From: Bolinopsis microptera
Taxonomy: Eukaryota > Ctenophora > Tentaculata > Lobata > Bolinopsidae
DNA length: 64,000 nt
Reading direction: 5' to 3'
Assembly: GCF_026151205.1 (NCBI RefSeq)
Contig: NC_087073.1
Coordinates: 16,945,837-17,009,836 of the forward strand
Positions 1 to 12,894 of this stretch are shown one piece after another. The translations under genes were made by a program, and so were the position numbers. The notes under the pieces are model-generated. The model made no database searches and was not told where the DNA came from. It saw only the letters and a program-made list of their open reading frames with translations. How positions within the stretch are numbered: the first letter of the stretch is position 1; every line of letters begins with the position of its first letter.

Positions 1-649
1 GTTACGTGCGTCTGCCTTTAAGTTTACATTACGAGGATAACGAATTTAAAAATTCTTCATTCCTACATCTTACTAAGGTAGTGTAAAAGAGAACTACCAC
101 GTGCAGCTGCACCAGTCTTTTCAGATGTACTGATATTGCGCAGATTACCGTGGATATATAAAAGTTTCTCCACTTTTTCCGTGCCTCTCGAGATCCCTCC
201 CCCCTCCTGCTTAAAAAACATTCATATGCTTATTACTTTATTATCCTAATAGATCATAGAAACAAAATAGTTTGGTGTTCTCAAACATGTGTAAATTACA
301 AGGTGAGATCCAGTGGCCACCCAAAACTGTAAAAATCAATTTAAAACATAAATATCGAAAGTAATAAATTATTGAAAAGTTTTGTTCATGAATTTACTTC
401 AAATCAACATTTAGTCTAGAAATCTAAAAATCTAGCAACCAATTTCAATCAAATGGCTGATGACTAACTTTTTAAGTTTTTAGTAGAGCAAGGTCATACT
501 AGCCCGAATTTAAGTCATGATCTCATTAATTCGCCCCCTCATTGTTACTTCACTTTCGTGGCTTGTTTAACTCTGATGCTGTTGCTGATGTCATGATTTA
601 CTCTTCTTATCCGGAAACTGACAATACTGTCACTATAACGCTAGCACTG

Positions 650-3600
650 TCACACTTCAGTTGAGTTCAACAGCCATGGTGTCCAAACATCATCTTTCTT
701 AGCTTCTTCGTTTTGATCCTCGAAAAACTTAGGCTCCACGGGCTTATGGTTTCGGTTTGAGTATGTTCTCAGGGTTTCATAAAGTTCGTCTGTCTCGGCG
801 CTGAAGCGCCAGGATAAGTCGTTGCTCTCAGTCACATCCCAGGAGAGATCAAAAAGCAATTTATCTTTAGTCATGCAGTCCAGGTTGAGGCACTTCAGCG
901 GGTCTGCAGCGTATTTTGTCTGGGTCTCTGCGTAGGCACGCATCTGCTGGCTAATGTTGGGGCTGATTTTGTAGTAGCTTGCATTTACCACTATATCTTC
1001 GTTCTGGATGGAATTGTCCTGGGAGGTTGAAAGCTGGTTAAGTATCTTAATAGGGGTGATGAAATTTGGTGGTGAGTCTAGACTATAAAGCATTATTCAG
1101 TGGTTCTAAAGGATGATTTAACATGGAGGGCGTTCAGTTTAATCTGCAGGTATTTATAGAGTTATAGTAACAGCATCAACTATCTTCAATCTAATAAATT
1201 GTTTCGTCAGGTACTTTTAATAAAGTTAATAAATTCATTTCTAAGATTATTCCCCTCTTAAAAGTAAACTCAAAGTTCGGAATACGGCTATCAGTGTCAG
1301 ACGACGAGATAAAATTGATTTTAATAATTGGTCTCAAATTTAGCATTAAATATTAATTAATATATATCAAGAAGGAGAAGAGTATGTTGCCTCTGGCTCA
1401 ATTATATTCACAGTTAAACTTTAGTTTTGCAATATGCTGTAAGAAGAGTTCTGTAGGATCCTATAACTAAAAAAGGCGTGGGCGTCGCCCAACTGGAAAA
1501 TAATATACATAAAACAGGGCGGGTCGGATTGTCAATGGTGTAAGGTTACCATTTGGCTGAATTTGATTGGCGCAACTGCAAAAATTCTCCTATGCCCTAA
1601 AAAATAGCCCCTGCATTTTTTTTGCGCGACAGTGAACTGAACCGGATTAAATTTGCAGTCGGTTCCTAAAACACATAAATAAAACTAACATCAATGAGAG
1701 GGTAGACTTGGTCGAAGTCCATGAAGGCAGCCTTCCCAACAATAAGCTTATATTTGCCCTTAATGATAGCTGCCTGGTTGAAGACAGGGTCAATGTCTAA
1801 TACCACGTGGTCGCGAGGAGCCTCTGCTTTCTGGGTCTCATCCAGCAGCTGTTTGAATGTCTCTGGACAATTGGGGAAGTTAAAATATATTTATCGGTAA
1901 CCAATCGCTGTCTTTAAATGGTGATGATTAAATTTCGGGAGCATCATGAACAAGGATTGTGGCCTTAACTCAATTTATGGGAAAGTCGCAAAACGGGTGC
2001 AGTGAATCAGTGATTATTTGTGTCATTGATTCGTTATAAAGTTATAATGCATAATTTCAATACAGGGTTATGCAAAAAGATTGATCAACGCATATCTAAA
2101 CAAACATACTATACTAAGATACTATGTACATTGCTTTCCTCACCTGAATGATCTATTCCATCAAGGTAAGGTTTTTTATCATCTTGAAACTGAAGTTCTT
2201 TCTTCAAAAGTCGTGGGTCAAGTTGAGCGAGACTGACGATAGTTGGGAACCAGTCAGATATATGGAACAGTCCATCGTACTTGACTGAGCTGTTTACCTG
2301 ACCTGAACATCACCAGACTCATTAATATTGTTACACATTTTCAGTAAACACAATTTACCTCAGGTTATTGACCTGTAGCTACTGACCTGACGCTGCTAAT
2401 AAGGTATGAACCAGCAAGTATTTACCTGGTGTAATTAAATGAGGTATTTTAATGAAAGCAGGGGTCCTAACACCACCCTCGTATAAAGTGCACTTTGCTC
2501 CTCTGAATGGCAGGTTGGAGCTGCCCAGACTCTCCCCACTCGGCATCATGAGATGTCCTGAAAATTGTAGATTCTATAATCTTATAATGAGAGCAAGTTC
2601 CCCTACATTCATGCACTATCCTGCCAAATGACCTTCATTTGGTCATGTTTTTGATGGTTATTACATATTATGATCTGTAACAGGTGGACTTACCACCATT
2701 GTCACTGAGGAATATGATGATGGTATTGTTTAACTGGTGGGTCTTCTCGAGAGCTGATGTTATCCGTCCTACACCATAATCCAAGCTAGTTATCATGGCG
2801 GCCATCTTCCGTCTGTTCTGTTCAATTGGACACTTTAATTCTAGCAAGAATTACCCGACCATATTCTACACGCTTGTAGTCCAACAATCACTCCGGGAGT
2901 ATTGAAACACTAAAATTAGAGCTAAGTGTCCCTACCTGCGAATACCAAAACGAAAACTACTAGTAAGAAAGAGGAACCTCATTCTCGATATCCTCATTTT
3001 GTGCGACGTCTTCGTCCATGGGGGTAATGGGCGCATGAGGATTCTGATAGGACATCACCATGAAGATGGGTTTAGGTTTGTCCTCATTTCGTTCTTGTCT
3101 GCACCTAACTTAAAGATTGCGTCACATCTTGTGGTAAATATCTTGCCGACCATACATTTTCCGGTAATTTGTTACTTTGGCATTCACTTAACTATAAGTA
3201 TATATACTTCTTATTAAGAAGTCTGCAAAAATTTGCGCAAATCTGCCAGATTAACTTTTTCAGACGAAAATGATCAAAATTTAGTTATAACTTTATAAAA
3301 TAATTTGTACCAATCTTACCGTCTCCTTGATCCTCATCGTTAACTGGAAAAGCTTCCTCTATGATCTGTACAGCTTTCTCAGTGAACAGCAGCTCCGAAA
3401 ATGTCCCATTTGGATCCTTGATAATCGTGTGATTAACTTTTGTGTCACCTGAAATGTGAGAAGGTTATCTTATTAATCGAAAGACTCAGATGAGGAGCTG
3501 TTGTATTTATAAAATCTTTATAAAACCGTCGGTTGCAGGGATTGTTGAGTTCAAATCTTGCCATCTTCGTTTGAGTTATCAAATTTAGACGGTATTGGTC

Positions 3601-6600
3601 GTATAATTTAAGTATTGAAGTTAAACTGTTGTGATCAAATTCGAATATAGGTCAAGATAATGACTTTGATTGCAGTTATAATATAACCTAAAAATAAACT
3701 TCGCATTTTTCGGATTTAAAAATTGTGAGGATGTTTAACTTTGACTGAAGAATATGACTCTTCATATTACAACAGAATCATGACAAGTATAGGGTTATCA
3801 AGTATCAAATTCTAACACCTTTAATGGGAATGGAGATTGTTTGAGTAAGTCTGATATAATAATGCTGTCTATCTGAGCAAAGAAATTCAGTTTGCATGAT
3901 GAGTGAGATGACAAGGAGTGAAGCCTGTAACTCCTTAAACCTTTCAACCGAGGAGAATTAACAAAATATTTGCATAATAATTCTGTGACTCTCACTGATA
4001 AGAAGCAGGATTGTTTTTTGAGAATCCGCATGTTTTTCTGGAGATCACATGAGATGCTCATCAATAAATTAAAGATATGATAAAGGTGCTTGCGTGTTAC
4101 TGCCAAATTGTGCGTGTCTTATAAAGTCAGAAACATGTTACTGATAAAGATGTACCAGTTTGCTTTAAAACCCCGGATTGCAGTAGAACCCCGCAGGACA
4201 TAGGAGGCAAGGTTCAAATTTGTTGACAATGTTTTCTAATAACTAATTGACTTGTGATTAACCCGGCCCAGTAGAAACAGTTTTCATTTAAATCGTAACT
4301 TTAATTTGGTTACTACTGGTTACTGACAAACCTTGATCAGATGCTATATCCTCAAACAGATCGTATCCCTTCCCAGACCTGGGACCTTCGTAACTCTGAT
4401 GACTCTTGTAGGTTGTACTCCCGCCATAAGTTCCATAAAAGTAGTCAAAACCCCGCCTGAACGTTTGATTATCAAGTTTCAGATTATATATTTCTTTACT
4501 ATCTGTGACAAAAAATTAATCATAAAGTTAACCCAACGTCGGACTAGTCGACTTAAAAGTAAGTTTTAGTGATTTTCTATTGGAAACCCTCGTAGAAGCT
4601 AAATTGGAGTTGCTAATTTGCAGTAGCGTCATACCAATAGTTTTTGTGGGTTGTACGTTTATTATTGAGCTAAAACTCAGAATATTTATCCATCGTGTAG
4701 TGTTTATCATACTAATATTTGTCGACATAACTCATAATATCACAATAATATAAATATCTCGAGGGAGTAACTGATGAATTAAGTGTCGCAAATAGCAAGT
4801 TGCAACGACAATTTCACACGAGATGATCGTTAGGGTGATGTGATATTAAATGATTTGAAGAGTTTGCTAATTAAATGATGAGGGTGCTCGATTAATGACT
4901 CGTTTAGCTTCATTTTGTGATGTGATGTGAACACATTGTCAGTTACAACTAAAACATCAAATATAGTCACATAATTGTGAGAGTTTTATTATATGTTTTA
5001 TCATTAGTCAGTGAAGATTGTGACATAAATTATCACTCACTAATAGTTGACAAAGATGGAATCAGATAGTACCTGGTGTGCCTATGTTACAAAGATATTA
5101 CATATTTCGTGCAATGCATATTGTGTCAATAAAGTTAAACGGGCTGAAAATCAACATGGTCGGATAAAACAATTTCATTTACCAAAGTCGACTTTTACTC
5201 CTTATCGGTGGTTATATGGTAACTGGCGGTTACTAATGGTTACTGATGGTTACTAATGGTTACTAATGGTTACTGATGGTTACTAATGGTTACTAATGGT
5301 TACTAATGGTTACTAATGGTTAATAATGGTTACTAATGGTTACTAATGGTTACTAATGGTTACTAATGGTTACTTATGGTTACTAATGGTTACTATTGGT
5401 TACTAATGGTTACTAATGGTTACTACTGGTTACTAATGGTTACTAATGGTTACTAATGGTTACTAATGGTTACTAATGGTTACTAATGGTTACTAATGGT
5501 TACTTATGGTTACTAATGGTTACTATTGGTTACTAATGGTTACTAACGGTTACTAATGGTTACTTATGGTTACTGATGGTTACTTATGGTTACTAACGGT
5601 TACTAAGGTTACTTATGGTTACTTATGGTTACTAATGGTTACTAATGGTTACTAGTGATGAAAATTAAGAAAGTAACGTCTGCTAACCGAGTCGGTGTCA
5701 TATCCCAGCCAGCAAAACCAAGATGCCACTTCCCTATCAGATAGGTTTTGTAGTCAGCCGTTTTGAGCGCCTGACAATATCAGCTGTCAACATTTCTAAT
5801 CAACTTGTAACTATTCCCAGCAGCGAATACTTCAATTTGGTTCACAAATTTTAAATACAGTTAAACCACCTAACTTATCTGAGAGAAAGTGCTCCTTTCA
5901 AAATAAATGTATCCCAGAATAACTTAAATTTAAAAAAGATTTGGTCATTTTCCCAACGAGAGCTGAATCAACTCATAATTATCACCTGATGTATAGTAGG
6001 AGATATATCAACTCATCATTAACAAAATACCTGAGGAAGGAGATACTCTGAGATGTCCAGACCGTGTTTGCTCCCGTAGTAGATAGCTCTACTGCCTCCC
6101 ATCCCATAGCGGAAAGGGTAGCGGCCGGTAAACAGGGCTGCTCGGGATGGACTGCACATTGGCTGGGTGTAGTGGCGTTGTAGTATGATACTCGAGCTGA
6201 AGGATGGATTTCTTAGAAAATTTACAAATTTAGGTATAAAAACCAACAATATATCGAAAAACCGAGTTCAGTAAAAAATACTGGGCCGAGTTTCTTGTTA
6301 CCACGTCACCGTATTCACTGTAATTGGATTTGCTCATTGATAAATCGTCTGCTTTTACACTAATTGATTCTTTGATTGTTAATTATGGATCGTTTTTGAA
6401 ACGTCCTGCACCGCCACCATCCGATCCTAGCAGTATAGTTTGGCGGCTCCTAAAAAGCGAAAAGTTTTGTCGGCTGCATTTAGAGCTGAGGAATTTATTT
6501 TCCCACTTTATTTATTGAGTCGAGGAAAACTGTTCTATAAACCGTGTAATTACCTGTTTATGTTAAAGAAAGAATTATTAAACTAACCCCATGTAGTAAT

Positions 6601-7476
6601 GTTTGAGTACCTTTCCAACACAGCTGAAAGACATACCTAATTGAATAAAATTTGCCGCACGTTTGCCCGCACATTCACAAATATTCGCCGCACTTTTCAA
6701 AAATATTCGCCGCACACTTGCTGCACATTAAGCGATTTTAGGTGGGATCACACTTTTCGCAAAATTTTGCCGCACTTATATGTTGCCTCGGGTGGGACAA
6801 TCGCTGATTAATCTCATTGTTGTGCTGCTTGAAATTTCTAAATATCATGTGAGAAGGAAAGAAGCATTTCTGAGGCTGAGGACATGCACTGGGTGTCTGA
6901 GTGTTTGTTACACATTTACTAAGGTAGTTAATGATTATATCTAGTAATTATGAGAGTAGCATGTAACGCAACATTAAAATGTTGCTTTTCCCAAGAAAAG
7001 ATCTTTGTCGTTTACACACGTCATGATGATTAAAAATATTGAACAGTAATCATAATTCCTTCGAATAACGACTATAACGACACACGGAAGTCGAAATTTC
7101 ACGAAAGTCCAAAGGAATTTCTTTTACAATTATTCACTTTCACTGGCTAATCTAGAAAGCAAGATCATTTCAGTATTAAAAGCGGAAAAACAAAGATCTT
7201 GCAGTTTCCACATTTAATAAATTAGCAGTCCTTGACTTGTCCTTACCTGGCTAATCTGTCTATGTAGGGAGTCTTGATGTCCCCATGTCCCTGATAACCC
7301 ACATCATTGTAACCCAGATCATCTGCTATGACCACCAGTATGTTAGGATGGGTGCGTATCAGCTCCTGCTTGGGACTCAGGACTATAGCTAGACTCACTG
7401 TAGTTACCACCACTATCAGTACTATGAACGCTATAAGCACGTGATCTGCGGACAGGATATGGTTAGAGGGCGTCAT
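650..7476 (-). CDS. Arylsulfatase B-like sulfatase, 11 exons
   Basis: Sulfatase, expected to hydrolyse sulfate esters of glycans in the lysosome or secretory route. Exons, in order of transcription: 7476-7247, 6196-6031, 5770-5688, 4456-4332, 3448-3320, about 3093-2978, 2817-2694, 2557-2426, 2302-2144, 1862-1690 and about 1033-650. Exon 1 carries a hydrophobic signal/anchor (IAFIVLIVVVTTVSLAIVL) and metal-binding ADDLG. Exon 2 holds YTQPMCSPSRAALFTGR, the CxPxR site whose Cys becomes formylglycine. Exon 3 has GKWHLG, exon 4 RGFDYFYG, exon 6 QNPHAP, and the exon 7/8 join gives SDNGG. The end has the family-typical DDVWTPWL. Phases agree at every join except the last, where the start of the terminal exon is uncertain. 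The exon 6 acceptor is an unusual AAG. Length is about 600 residues, slightly above the roughly 530 usual for ARSB, mainly from the N-terminal anchor. No broken reading frame is seen. Family confidence is high; the exact substrate is unknown. Confidence 0.93.
1034..1689. other. Last intron of the sulfatase gene
   Basis: AT-rich intron with no other gene visible. The donor GTTAGT at 1689-1684 is clear. Two acceptors, just above 1033 and 1018, keep phase 0. A site nearer 1085 would keep a Pro-Pro stretch that resembles the family but would break phase with this donor. Confidence 0.5.
5210..5655. repeat. 10-bp minisatellite (TTACTAATGG)n
   Basis: About 43 near-perfect copies of TTACTAATGG, with variants TTACTGATGG, TTACTTATGG and TTACTATTGG. 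It lies in intron 3 of the sulfatase gene and ends about 30 bases before exon 3 (5688-5770). On the transcribed strand it reads CCATTAGTAA, so it contributes several potential branch-point-like and AG dinucleotides close to splice sites. Confidence 0.97.
6560..6800. repeat. Degenerate GCCGCAC repeat block
   Basis: Several irregular copies of an AT-rich unit containing TTCGCCGCAC or TTGCCGCAC occur between 6650 and 6780, in sulfatase intron 1. No coding potential is visible. Confidence 0.5.
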
Positions 7477-7499
7477 TCAGTAATCTGGGGTAAGTTATA

Positions 7500-8440
7500 A
7501 TTATCATTATACAATCATGACTTATGGTTATGTTACAGGTGCCCCCGTAATGGGGATCCGCCGAATATAGTTTTCAACCATCTGTCATATGTCTAATGTC
7601 TATCATAAGGTGAAAGGATGCAAACTGTTCGGTTTCGACTGATTCGCATTTCGATTGGACTTATTGCCGAAGCACGCCTGTAACTATGAAGAAATATTTG
7701 AGTAGTCATTTATTTGATTATTAGTGAATGAGTGAATAATTTTGCCATACGATTTGATGGATTTTAAGTTAGGTGGTCGTTTATCGGCAGTTCTTGTGAC
7801 AGAAACTCTCATCAAATATTTGTTATGCAGAAACATTACAAATTTTACAAAATTTCCCATACTTTTCAACTCCTCCAAATGGCGCTTCCTCCTTGAGTTT
7901 GATCTTCTCAAACTAGATTTGGGATGAACTGCGAAATTAGCAACAGCTTCCCGTTTAACAAGCCTGTTATTATGTATGATAACATTAGGCGGCCAATCTT
8001 CCGCCAGAGGACCTTTAGCCGGTGACGCAATGTTATTTTTCTGGCGGCTGCGGCCCGGCCGTGAGCAAAACATGTAAAAGCGTACCAATGGTCGAGCAAA
8101 ATGCAAGCTGACAATCGTAAATAGCATGGACCAAAAGGCATTAGGCCTGCACTAGACACATCGGGCGAAATATTTGCACTTATTTATACCTTAACGTCAA
8201 TCAAGTTCATGTATAGTAATCACATCCGTCAACACATCGCCGCCTCTTTAGTTAGCACATTGTCGCCCAATTTGCTGCAATTACCTAACTTGGCAGCAAC
8301 TATGACCCTAGTTATCCTAACATCGGAAACTAGCCGTCTGCGCTATTTTCATTAACTATCACCAGTAATTCTAAACTACGAACAAGCCGTATGACGGCTG
8401 GTTTGTTAGCCGTTTGTTCTGTAAAATACCCAGCTCTTTA
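7500..8440. other. Spacer 5' of the sulfatase, no convincing gene
   Basis: This stretch lies upstream of the sulfatase start and should contain its promoter, but I recognise no core promoter elements. It holds overlapping open frames on both strands (7684-8127 and 7908-8159 minus, 7742-7927 plus) with no family resemblance; I do not call them genes. Confidence 0.5.
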
Positions 8441-8443
8441 GCT

Positions 8444-9332
8444 CTACCTACACGTGCAGTAGTCCAGTATACTGAACTCCTCTCTGAACCTCCAGTGGGG
8501 GCCGAACTCCTCCGCTAGGATCCCCAGATCATCAGGGTTGTTGGGTTTAAGGGCTGGTCTCCGTACCTGGGAGAGGTTTCTGTATTTGCCGGAGGTGCCG
8601 CGTCTTCTACCCATCCCTCCTGCTCATCAGCCCTGTACATTTCCCGTCATGTCACTGTGATAATCACGTGATAGCCACGTGTGAATTTAAAGTAGTTTCG
8701 ATTAGCTGATATTAACGTCTGAAACTAAAAATAGATAAAAAACGTTTGGTATGGTGTAAATTGGGTATGGTGTAAATTGGGTATTTGCGTTGTGGGACGT
8801 GGGTCTCCTTATAAATACCAAACGAAGTCTCAGTTTCTTTCAGTTTCTTCTTTCGGAAGGCTGTTAAAGAAACTAACTTTCCATCATAAGCTTTAAGTTA
8901 TACTGAGGTAACAGTATAACAAATGTGAATTTATTATTGAGCTACACATGACCATACAAGTACGTGTTGTTATACAATACAAGCTCTATAATACATGATT
9001 CAGGAAACCGCTTTTAACTGGACAAAATTTAGCCACAAAAATATAGCCACAAAAAAATGCAAGCTTAAAACTATGAGCCTCACGAAAAGCATTAACCGAA
9101 GCCTGCTATTTCACAGGTTGCAGTTCCTGTTGACTTCCACTGCACTGGTGGTTACTAATGGTAATTTGCAAATTATAGTTAATTACAGTTGAGTAATGGT
9201 TTCACAAGGTATGAGACCTTGCAGGTCTCTCCGACCATCCACCAGCAAGGTAAAAGCTACAATCCAAGTCAATAAACAGTACTGCGCCAAGAGTGCAACA
9301 GCTATACTGATGAGAATACAGATACCGTGGCC
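8444..9332 (-). CDS. 3' part of an unidentified membrane protein gene (two exons)
   Basis: Two exon-like pieces fit together. The first, 9332-9218, follows a TTTAG acceptor and encodes a strongly hydrophobic segment (ICILISIAVALLAQYCLLTW, then IVAFTLLVDGRRDLQ), long enough for one or two membrane passes. It ends in phase 1 at a weak donor, GTCTCA. The second, 8619-8444, follows a CAG acceptor in the matching phase. It encodes a basic start (GMGRRRGTSGKYRNLSQ), a stretch with NNPDDLGILAEEFGPHWRF, and ends CTCR before a stop. I do not recognise the family. If 8614 were instead a true start codon, the second exon alone would be a 56-residue protein. Earlier exons are not assigned; the exon-like blocks at 22-35 kb on the same strand are candidates. 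Function unknown. Confidence 0.45.
8753..8792. repeat. 18-bp direct duplication
   Basis: GGTATGGTGTAAATTGGG occurs twice in tandem, followed by a partial third copy. Confidence 0.8.
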
Positions 9333-9814
9333 CTAAATGTCGTGATTGAACATCATGAGCCAGGGCCAAGTGTTGAATTATTGATCAGTGAGATCACTGA
9401 TATAGTTAATTAGCTTAATTCTGGGGTACTGAATGTGGCATTTTCGTGGCTAGTGCAGTTTATTGTTTAGTGGCGTATTAGCAGATGATTAGCTCTAACT
9501 TAATATATGTTTAGTGGCGTATTACGGAGGCATGGTAATTGGTAAGATTTGGAAGTGTGCAGACTGTAGGTGTACTATTTAGTACCTTATATTTCCCTTC
9601 TGGATGTAAATAAAGTGTTTGAACTAAAATTGCAAAAGTAAAACTTCTGATGGTGATATGGTTTATGATTATCTTCTTAATGTCAAATAAATTGTAAATA
9701 TATAATTATATGATATGTAACGGCACAATTACAGTGGCTCAAGCGGAGGATGTTCATTATCCTGCACTAAGTTTAATAATGTGATAACTTATTAATTATG
9801 TGGTTATGAATTCA

Positions 9815-10145
9815 ATCAAACTCCTGGCTCGTTATATTAATTACTCCTGGCTCGTTATGGTTACTACTCCTGGCTCGTTATGGTTACTACTCCTGGCTCG
9901 TTATGGTTACTACTCCTGGCTCGTTATGGTTACTACTCCTGGCTCGTTATGGTTACTACTCCTGGCTCGTTATGGTTACTACTCCTGGCTCGTTATGGTT
10001 ACTACTCCTGGCTCGTTATGGTTACTACTCCTGGCTCGTTATGGTTACTACTCCTGGCTCGTTATGGTTACTACTCCTGGCTCGTTATGGTTACTACTCC
10101 TGGTTCGTTATGGTTAAGCTAATCCTGGCTCGTTATGGTTACTAC
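9815..10145. repeat. 23-bp minisatellite, about 14 copies
   Basis: The unit contains CTGGCTCGTTATGGTTAC followed by TACTC, and most copies are identical. Because 23 is not a multiple of three, the same peptide appears in all three plus frames, making open frames that are repeat artefacts. A diverged copy near 10115 closes the array. Confidence 0.97.
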
Positions 10146-10402
10146 GGTCTTTTTGAAAAGTTCCCCAACAGCTAATATTTGAACTATAAAACTGGAGTCA
10201 AAAAAGATGCAACTACAACCTGGATAGTGAAGATCACGCTTAAATTGGTAACCCTTGCACTAGAGATAATTGAATTTAATTGATAGTTCTAAAGTGAAGT
10301 TAGTTTGAACTTTGCAATTCCGCTTTGAAATACCAAACAATAAGGATAACTAAATTAGCAGTAAGAACTTGTCGCGTTTACGTAATATATATATAGCACA
10401 AT

Positions 10403-10447
10403 TTTGTAGCTTCATTTTCACATGGTATGTGAAAATGAAGCTACAAA
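10403..10447. repeat. Perfect 21-bp inverted repeat (hairpin)
   Basis: Left arm TTTGTAGCTTCATTTTCACA(T) is followed by a three-base loop and its exact reverse complement. It could be a MITE remnant or a hairpin RNA source; no flanking duplication was recognised. Confidence 0.9.
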
Positions 10448-10637
10448 GTTACTATAGGGCTAGGCGTACCAGCAAACAAATATTATTGCTGTGTTTTCGA
10501 TGTGTTGATAGCTATTCAATTTGTAAATATTTACATGCTGATCTTTTGGTTTTCACATAAAGCTAAATATTAATTGCATTTGTAGCCAGCTTAAAAATGA
10601 GACTGAGTATGAACTATAAATATGTTTGACGTAAGTA

Positions 10638-10661
10638 ATATATATATATATATATATATAT
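10638..10661. repeat. (TA)n microsatellite
   Basis: About eleven TA dinucleotides. Another short TA tract lies at about 12162-12187. Confidence 0.9.
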
Positions 10662-11680
10662 TCATCAATTGTGTATAGGCTGTCGCGCTATTTTAATGCC
10701 TCTTTACCGAAAACAGTTGACCAATATTTCCTTTTACTCCAGCTAGGAAGTGGCGTTATAACACAAGTTATATACAGAAACCTTATTAAATTATAAATAG
10801 AAACCTTATTAAATTGTCAAATATGTATTGTTAAAATACCATTATTTGAACATGTCAGAATTTGAAATATGCGACAACACGAAAGTTGTATATTGTCTCG
10901 AAACAACATTTACAAGCATGTGTGCTTTCACGTAATTTAAAGAAATTTGCCTTCTAAGGCATTCTTGAATCTATTCAGCGACACCCTTGCATCAATAATA
11001 AATGTCATTTATACTGCCAACGACGACTGTCGACTGTGCCATTGATAAAATTCAAAGAATATTTTTATCGGCGACGGCTAGTGCTACTCGGCACTCCCTC
11101 CTTATTATCAAACAGACTTCAAATTTAAGATGCTTAAGATTCATTTGAATGATATCACCATTAGCATTGACTTTAAGCAGCCATTCTACATTTCCGTACA
11201 AAACATAACCCAAATACTAGACGACATTTATACGCCAATGTCATGTGATAGCATTTGAATCAAATTTAATTTACAACCATATCATTATTAGGAAATGGAC
11301 GCTAGAATTGAGCTGAAGCAAAGAACTGATAAGTGCAGGTAAACTGATAATTCAAAGGAAAAGTAACTTTCATAAACTAAGAGGTACGATAGCTACAAAG
11401 TGATGAAAATTACATATCCAATTATAAGTTTCATGTATCATAATATGTCTCTGATGATTGCTACTTGATGATTGCTATCTCACCCCACAGGAAACTAGTT
11501 GGACACTTTGCATCACCACCTGTATTTGCTCCCTAATTAATTTACTCGAGCACTTTGTTGAAAGAAGAAGCACAGCTAGATCAGGCGATTTGAATATGTA
11601 TAATAACTGAAAGTTTGCTAACCAGTTTAAATTGGATAGGTAGATAAGCCAGTAGATTATAGCACTATAACAACAGCCAC
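10662..11680. other. No gene recognised
   Basis: AT-rich DNA. No open frame with convincing composition or splice context on either strand. Confidence 0.5.
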
Positions 11681-11684
11681 TAGT

Positions 11685-11800
11685 TACTAGTGGTAATAGT
11701 GGTAAAAGTGGTAATGGTGGTAAAAGTGGTAATAGTGGTAAAAGTGGTAATGGTGGTCATAGTGGTCATAGTGGTAATAGTGGTAACTAGTTATCACTAG
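11685..11800. repeat. 9-bp repeat (AGTGGTAAT/A)n
   Basis: About a dozen copies of AGTGGTAAT, AGTGGTAAA or AGTGGTCAT. The array is bounded on both sides by ACTAGTTA-like words (TTACTAGTGG at the left, GGTAACTAGTTA at the right), so the ends are near-inverted. Confidence 0.9.
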
Positions 11801-12339
11801 TGATTACTTGATTTAAAGTAGCAAGATAAACCAGTAGATTACAACAATATTCACGCAAACTACTTGCAGTCAAACATCTACCAAATTTTCCAATGTACCA
11901 CTACCAGACATTCGTCCAGAATGACTGCACGATAAAATTAAACTTGCTCGGACTTTTCAAAATTTTTGAACCATTGTTAATTTTAGTACTGGGCGGCGCT
12001 CAGCCAGTCATTCCGCCGAATTATGAACATAATAGCCTGGGGTTCCCAGATAATTGTTTTTTGAGAATGTGAGCTTTTTCACTATACCAAATTTGTTATA
12101 CTTTTAGGAATAATTAGTGAGTTTCGTCATAGTGCCATCTTACTATATATAAAGCGAGACGATATATATATATATATATAATATATATTTATCCGTGCCA
12201 TTTTACTGACACCACGGAATCAACTTTTACACGACTTTCCGCAGAAACCGTAAAAGATATACTACTGAAACTTTTTTGACTGGGTCAAATGCTTTAATGG
12301 CCTTCAAATCAGCATGAAAAAATAAAAAATTGGCCAAGA

Positions 12340-12480
12340 AATAGGAGTTTTAGAGCCCAAAATTTGGACCCCCAAGTAATGTCAAAAACGCGAATTAAAT
12401 AGGTAATAATTATTTTAGTCTCTTGAGTCTTGACACCACTTTAGGGTTAGACGGGTTCCTGCTAGTATTTAATAATGTGC
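12340..12480. repeat. Dispersed repeat, copy A
   Basis: Shares a block with 61050-61170 in the same orientation, including GTCAAAAACGC, AATTAAATA, TAATAATTATTTTAGT, TTGAGTCTTGA and TTTTAGGGTTA. Probably a fragment of one mobile element family; no coding sequence seen. Confidence 0.8.
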
Positions 12481-12784
12481 GGCTTTTGGAGTCAAAAAAG
12501 CAGCTAATTTGAGCAATAAAATAATGTCTGATGATTGGATAATATGCTACAACTTTTTCGGAAAGTTTCCTGTTCAAAGGGTTCCGAAAAATGTTGTTAG
12601 GATTGGAATGAGGGAAGTTTATTAAATATGTTATTCTATTTACTATTTTGCTACCTGAAATTATCGCTAAAAATCATCCTACAGTCAGTTTACGTGGCTC
12701 ATTTATCATTGTCGATGGCGCACGGCCTGAATGTTTGCCGGTTACTACTGTTATTTAAGTAGCTGATTAGTTGCCAGAGGAATT

Positions 12785-12816
12785 ATCGATTTGTCAACAA
12801 GAGTTGACAAATCGAT
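12785..12816. repeat. Short perfect inverted repeat
   Basis: ATCGATTTGTCAAC, a short loop, then GTTGACAAATCGAT. It lies just before the large minisatellite. Confidence 0.85.
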
Positions 12817-12894
12817 GTGTTATTGTATTAATAGTCCAGCCATATTGTCAAGTGTGTACTGACAGTGGCTAAGTTGGATGATCAATGATCATCT

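Noticed and set aside
9800-10175. Open frames of 80-105 codons on the plus strand
   Set aside because: They are the same 23-bp minisatellite read in three frames; there is no non-repeat coding context.
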